DNA from: Mnemiopsis leidyi
Taxonomy: Eukaryota; Ctenophora; Tentaculata; Lobata; Bolinopsidae
Assembly (NCBI GenBank): GCA_000226015.1
Contig: JH153847.1
Coordinates: forward strand, 63,646-85,838
Reading direction: 5' to 3'
DNA: 22,193 nt
Part shown: piece after piece, positions 19,466 through 22,193 of the stretch
Layout of the letters: each line of letters starts with the position of its first letter
How positions within the stretch are numbered: the stretch's first letter is position 1
Made by a program: the position numbers and the translations under genes
The notes under the pieces: model-generated
What the model saw: the letters and a program-made list of their open reading frames with translations, nothing else
Databases searched by the model: none
What the model was told of the DNA's origin: nothing

Positions 19466-20229
19466 GTAAGCTTGGAAGTTTACTCTTTATTTGGTTTAAT
19501 GAATTTCGCACGGTTTTATAGTATAGGTTTTCTGGCTTTGGGATATGTAAGATTGCTAACACATGGTTTTTTTGGATCCTTCTGATTGCACAATAATTTT
19601 TGGTCCACATCAATTTTTGGTTTTGTCCGGACCAAAAAGTCGAAGAAACAAATGCAACAGCAAATGATCAAATATAAAATAATTGGGATTGTTTTTGGGC
19701 GGAAGCGCCTTGATCCTTCTTAAATTATTCATATCTCTGGTATGTGGCCTTCAGTATTGGCGATCGGCACCATACCAAATAACAAGAGCAGCAAGAAACT
19801 AAGAGAGTTTAAGTCAAAACAGCATAACACACCAGTTATTATACAGTGCACATCCCTGGGAGTCGAACTTGCTCGAATTTAGGGCATTTAATGATAAAGG
19901 TTCCCTCCCCACTTAAAACCAGAGTTACAGTATAGTAGAAAACCCGCCAAGATGTTCTGTAGTAAACTTCACCCGATCTCGTGACGTCATCTCTAACTAG
20001 TCACGTGACTAGAAAGTGTTTACCTCCATTTGTCGTCAGAATGCCTTGCTTAGGTGAAGTGCTAATTGGCATTCGGTATTGGAAATTAAGCATTTAGCAT
20101 TAAGAGTCGCCGTCTGGCGAGATGCTTTTTATCTCGCAACTTTAATAAAATTATATATTTCTGATGTGAGAGCTAACAGATTTAAAGAGAAAGGCTTACG
20201 TCTTTGGATTTGGGCAGTCTTCACAGAGA
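19466..20229. other. Intron between second and third Ig exons, 5' part
   Basis: Non-coding. It contains a perfect cyclic-AMP-response-type octamer TGACGTCA (19982-19989) and, eight bases on, the palindrome CTAGTCACGTGACTAG (19997-20012) with a central E-box. No other feature is recognised. Confidence 0.6.
19982..20012. promoter_or_regulatory. Candidate regulatory site: CRE octamer plus E-box palindrome
   Basis: TGACGTCA is the full bZIP (CREB/ATF) palindrome, and CTAGTCACGTGACTAG is a 16-bp perfect palindrome around CACGTG, a bHLH-Zip site. Their close pairing in an intron suggests an enhancer but does not show one. Another full TGACGTCA lies at 21744-21751. Confidence 0.35.
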
Positions 20230-20470
20230 GGAAAGTACGAGTAGCACTCTTCTTGTAAGGAAAGTACGAGTAGCACTCTTCTTGTAAGGAAAGTACGGGT
20301 AGCACTCTTCTTGTAAGGAAAGTACGGGTGGAACTCTTCTTGTAAGGAAAGTACGGGTAGCACTCTTCTTGTAAGGAAAGTACGGGTAGCACTCTTCTTG
20401 TAAGGAAAGTACGAGTAGCACTCTTCATTCTTCTTGTTAGGGAAGTACGGGTGGAACTCTGCCTGCAAGG
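20230..20470. repeat. 29-bp tandem repeat, about 8 copies
   Basis: GGAAAGTACGGGTAGCACTC followed by TTCTTGTAA starts at 20230, 20259, 20288, 20317, 20346, 20375 and 20404, with a diverged last copy near 20440. All three minus-strand frames are open across it and give repeated YFPYKK or TRTFLTRR peptides. A 29-bp unit shifts frame each copy, so this is not a coding repeat. Confidence 0.95.
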
Positions 20471-21030
20471 ATTGCGAAGTGGTACAAACTTGTTTTACTG
20501 TCCAAAGAAGGGATAAGTGTATTATTTGACAAAGTGTTAAGGGTTGACAAAATTAGGTTTGACTTTAAATCTTAAGACTTAAATGCCTTGATAGGTTAAG
20601 AAATTCTGGGTTGATGTAGGGTGCCTCCATTTAAACGTTTATACTGTAACTGCAGAAGTCATTTAGGAGCTAACCAGGCTATTTGACGAATAACAAACGG
20701 CGTACATTAGAAACTGTACAGAGTGAATATCACAAATTTACTGAATTAATCAAACTCTAGAACCTTCATAATGCACTCCACACAACACTGATCTGTGTAT
20801 GCTACTTATTGTGATCTGCTTATCTGCTAACCTCCTACAATTAGCAGAGTTACTGCAGTGAGCAGTACTTTCTACAGCCACACTTCCTTTATAATAAACA
20901 TTTGACTTTGATATTTTGGCACTTAAGCAATAAATTTGCAAGGAAGTTAAGATTTTAGCTCTAACGAGAACAAATTAGATTAATGTAAGCAGGCAGGGAG
21001 CCTCATCTACTGAGACACTATTAAATTTTA
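20471..21030. other. Intronic DNA, no gene recognised
   Basis: AT-rich unique sequence. A minus-strand 63-residue frame at 20750-20941 has no recognisable feature. Confidence 0.55.
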
Positions 21031-21115
21031 GCGCTGAGTGGCGCAGTTGTAGATTGTGATACAGTTAGCCCAGGTTGACTCTGCATCTTATGGAAGATAA
21101 ATACAATAAGAATAA
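21031..21115 (+). mobile_element. Possible tRNA-derived SINE
   Basis: TGGCGCAGTTG at 21039-21049 fits the RNA polymerase III A box (TRGYNNARNNG). GGTTGACTC at 21073-21081 fits a B box with one base deleted. The spacing is tRNA-like, and an A-rich tail (ATACAATAAGAATAAATT) follows. It is not an intact tRNA: the acceptor stem does not pair. Confidence 0.42.
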
Positions 21116-21149
21116 ATTAAACTCGTGAGGAGCAAGTAACATCGTCAAA

Positions 21150-21545
21150 TAACATTTACTACAACTAAGCTACTATAACCACTATATTAACTACAACTAA
21201 GCTATTACAACTAAGCCTCTGGGAAACAAAAATATCAGATTAGCTATTACAACTACTATATTTACTACAACTAAGCTATTACAACTAATATCTTTACTAC
21301 AACTAAGCTACTACAACTACTAATACTATATTTAATACCGCTAAGCTATTACAACTACTATATTTACTACAACTAAGCTACTACAACTACTACAGTCGGT
21401 TGTCTTTTGTAGAAGACTAAGGTGGGACACATACTGTAGAAATGATCCTAACGAGTATGGTCTCTACTATATTTACTACAACTAAGCTACTACAACTACT
21501 ACAGTACTACTATATTTACTACTACTAAACTACTGCAATACTACT
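21150..21545. repeat. Degenerate tandem repeat TACTACAACTAAGCTATTACAACTA
   Basis: Irregular units of ACTACAACTAAGCT and TACTATATTT alternate, interrupted near 21400-21465 by unique sequence. The array lies in the intron upstream of the third Ig exon. Confidence 0.9.
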
Positions 21546-21631
21546 ATATTATCATATGACTGGAATACAAACGAATGCCCTATATTATTGCAGTTCTACA
21601 AATGTAAAACTTTGATTACCCCCACTCTCAG

Positions 21632-21716
21632 ACGCAGTATGACGCCTCAGGAACCTACGAATGTGTCGCTAGTAACTTCTGCGGAGTTTCTAAAGCTAGG
21701 TGTTCCGTAAACGTCA
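21632..21716 (+). CDS. Ig-domain gene, exon encoding strands F-G and second disulfide Cys
   Basis: An 85-nt exon after ACCCCCACTCTCAG, entering in phase 0 and leaving in phase 1 at A|GTAAGTAC. It reads TQYDASGTYECVASNFCG, then VSKARCSVNV. D-x-S-G-x-Y-x-C-x-A-S-N is the F-strand signature of I-set Ig domains and contains the second canonical Cys. The Val-x-Val ending is strand G. With the exons at 3984 and 19382 it completes an 87-residue domain. The outer phases are both 1, the usual phase for shuffled Ig modules. Extra Cys residues occur in NFCG and ARC; the latter may pair with the extra Cys of strand A'. Confidence 0.93.
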
Positions 21717-21948
21717 GTAAGTACATCTCTGGAAATATCTTCATGACGTCATTTAATTATGTCATTTCACGACGCTTACCTAGACGATGAAAGTACGACC
21801 ATATGTACGATTACGTAATAAATATCAATTTTTACTCGTCAAGGGGGTTCGGGTGCTTGCCCGTTTCCAAATTGCGGCCAAAACCGGAAAATGAAATTTG
21901 TCATATACAGTTGCTGTTCAACCGCTTGAAAACAAATTAATCTCTCAG
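21717..21948. other. 232-bp intron between Ig exon and Cys-rich exon
   Basis: GTAAGTAC donor and TTAATCTCTCAG acceptor. It contains ATGACGTCAT, another CRE-type palindrome, at 21743-21752. Confidence 0.65.
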
Positions 21949-22040
21949 CTGAACGAAATCCGGACAAGTGCAATGAAGGAGTAGAGCTTGTTGAGTGTTC
22001 CGATCTTTGCGAGGACATGGTCTGCGAGGGTAGACCCGAG
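21949..22040 (+). CDS. Cys-rich extracellular module exon of the Ig gene
   Basis: A 92-nt exon, entering in phase 1 and leaving in phase 0 at GAG|GTAATG. Its first two bases complete a Thr codon with the A from the Ig exon. It reads ERNPDKCNEGVELVEC, then SDLCEDMVCEGRPE: Cys spacing C-x8-C-x3-C-x4-C in 24 residues. The pattern C-x2-G-x3-V-x-C-x3-C-x4-C-x-G resembles short Cys motifs repeated in invertebrate extracellular proteins that also carry Ig, Kunitz or WAP domains. That assignment is from memory of patterns and is tentative. Cys content and a phase match to the Ig exon support secretion or an extracellular position. The module continues in the next exon, outside the window. Confidence 0.68.
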
Positions 22041-22061
22041 GTAATGGTCGGAGTCTATCTG

Positions 22062-22079
22062 TTTGTCTGTCTGTCTGTA

Positions 22080-22143
<64 letters not shown>

Positions 22144-22180
22144 CATCTGTCTGCTAGATTGTCTGTTAGATTGTCTGTTC
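22062..22180. repeat. (GTCT)n microsatellite
   Basis: Near-perfect GTCT repeats from about 22062 to 22143, then diverged copies (GTCCATCTGTCTGC, TAGATTGTCTGT) to about 22180. It begins about 20 bases after the donor of the preceding exon, and the minus-strand DRQT frame is an artefact of it. Confidence 0.97.
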
Positions 22181-22193
22181 TCCGGTATAAACA

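Noticed and set aside
20129..20468. Three overlapping minus-strand repeat-peptide ORFs
   Set aside because: All arise from the 29-bp minisatellite, whose unit is not a multiple of three.
21031..21110. Functional tRNA gene
   Set aside because: The B box has a deletion and the acceptor and anticodon stems do not pair.
21937..22146. Minus-strand ORF with DRQT repeats
   Set aside because: It is an artefact of the GTCT microsatellite overlapping the true plus-strand exon.

Overview
The window looks like AT-rich DNA from an invertebrate animal. The evidence is split genes with GT-AG introns in defined phases, an extracellular immunoglobulin-type domain, an opsin-like receptor, hAT and LINE elements, a possible tRNA-derived SINE, and many minisatellites. 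I cannot name the phylum from sequence alone. One 10-N assembly gap lies at 10929-10938. No rRNA, intact tRNA, CRISPR array or bacterial operon is seen.

Two host genes are present, both partial. (1) On the minus strand, exons 1928-1793 and 1622-1482 splice in phase 1 and encode a short N-terminus followed by transmembrane helices 1 and 2 of an opsin-like class A GPCR. The remaining exons must lie beyond the left edge. (2) On the plus strand, exons 3984-4075, 19382-19465 and 21632-21716 together encode one complete I-set immunoglobulin domain. The module is phase 1-1 overall and phase 0 at its two internal introns. A fourth exon, 21949-22040, encodes a small cysteine-rich motif and ends next to a GTCT microsatellite. 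The Ig gene starts left of 3984 and continues past the right edge.

The 15.3-kb intron that splits the Ig domain (4076-19381) has filled with repeats. It holds a complete hAT element (9498-11521) with 18-bp terminal inverted repeats, an exact 8-bp target duplication and CCGGGA-rich subterminal arrays. The element encodes only the C-terminal transposase domain and contains the assembly gap, which is flanked by two near-identical copies of about 320 bp. The intron also holds a frameshifted LINE ORF1 (11883-12708) without ORF2, a perfect 34-bp-arm palindrome (16154-16222), nested duplications at 16.6-17.6 kb and several tandem arrays. One 56-57-bp array runs to within about a dozen bases of the second Ig exon's splice acceptor.

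The left end (1-1400) is dominated by two minisatellites with 62-bp and 71-bp units whose units are predicted to fold. The 1.9-4.0 kb interval between the divergent GPCR and Ig exons has no recognisable gene but contains a foldback element. The strongest biology is the split Ig module, the antisense opsin-like receptor and the hAT insertion. The tandem hairpin repeats and the long palindrome are the least explained structures.
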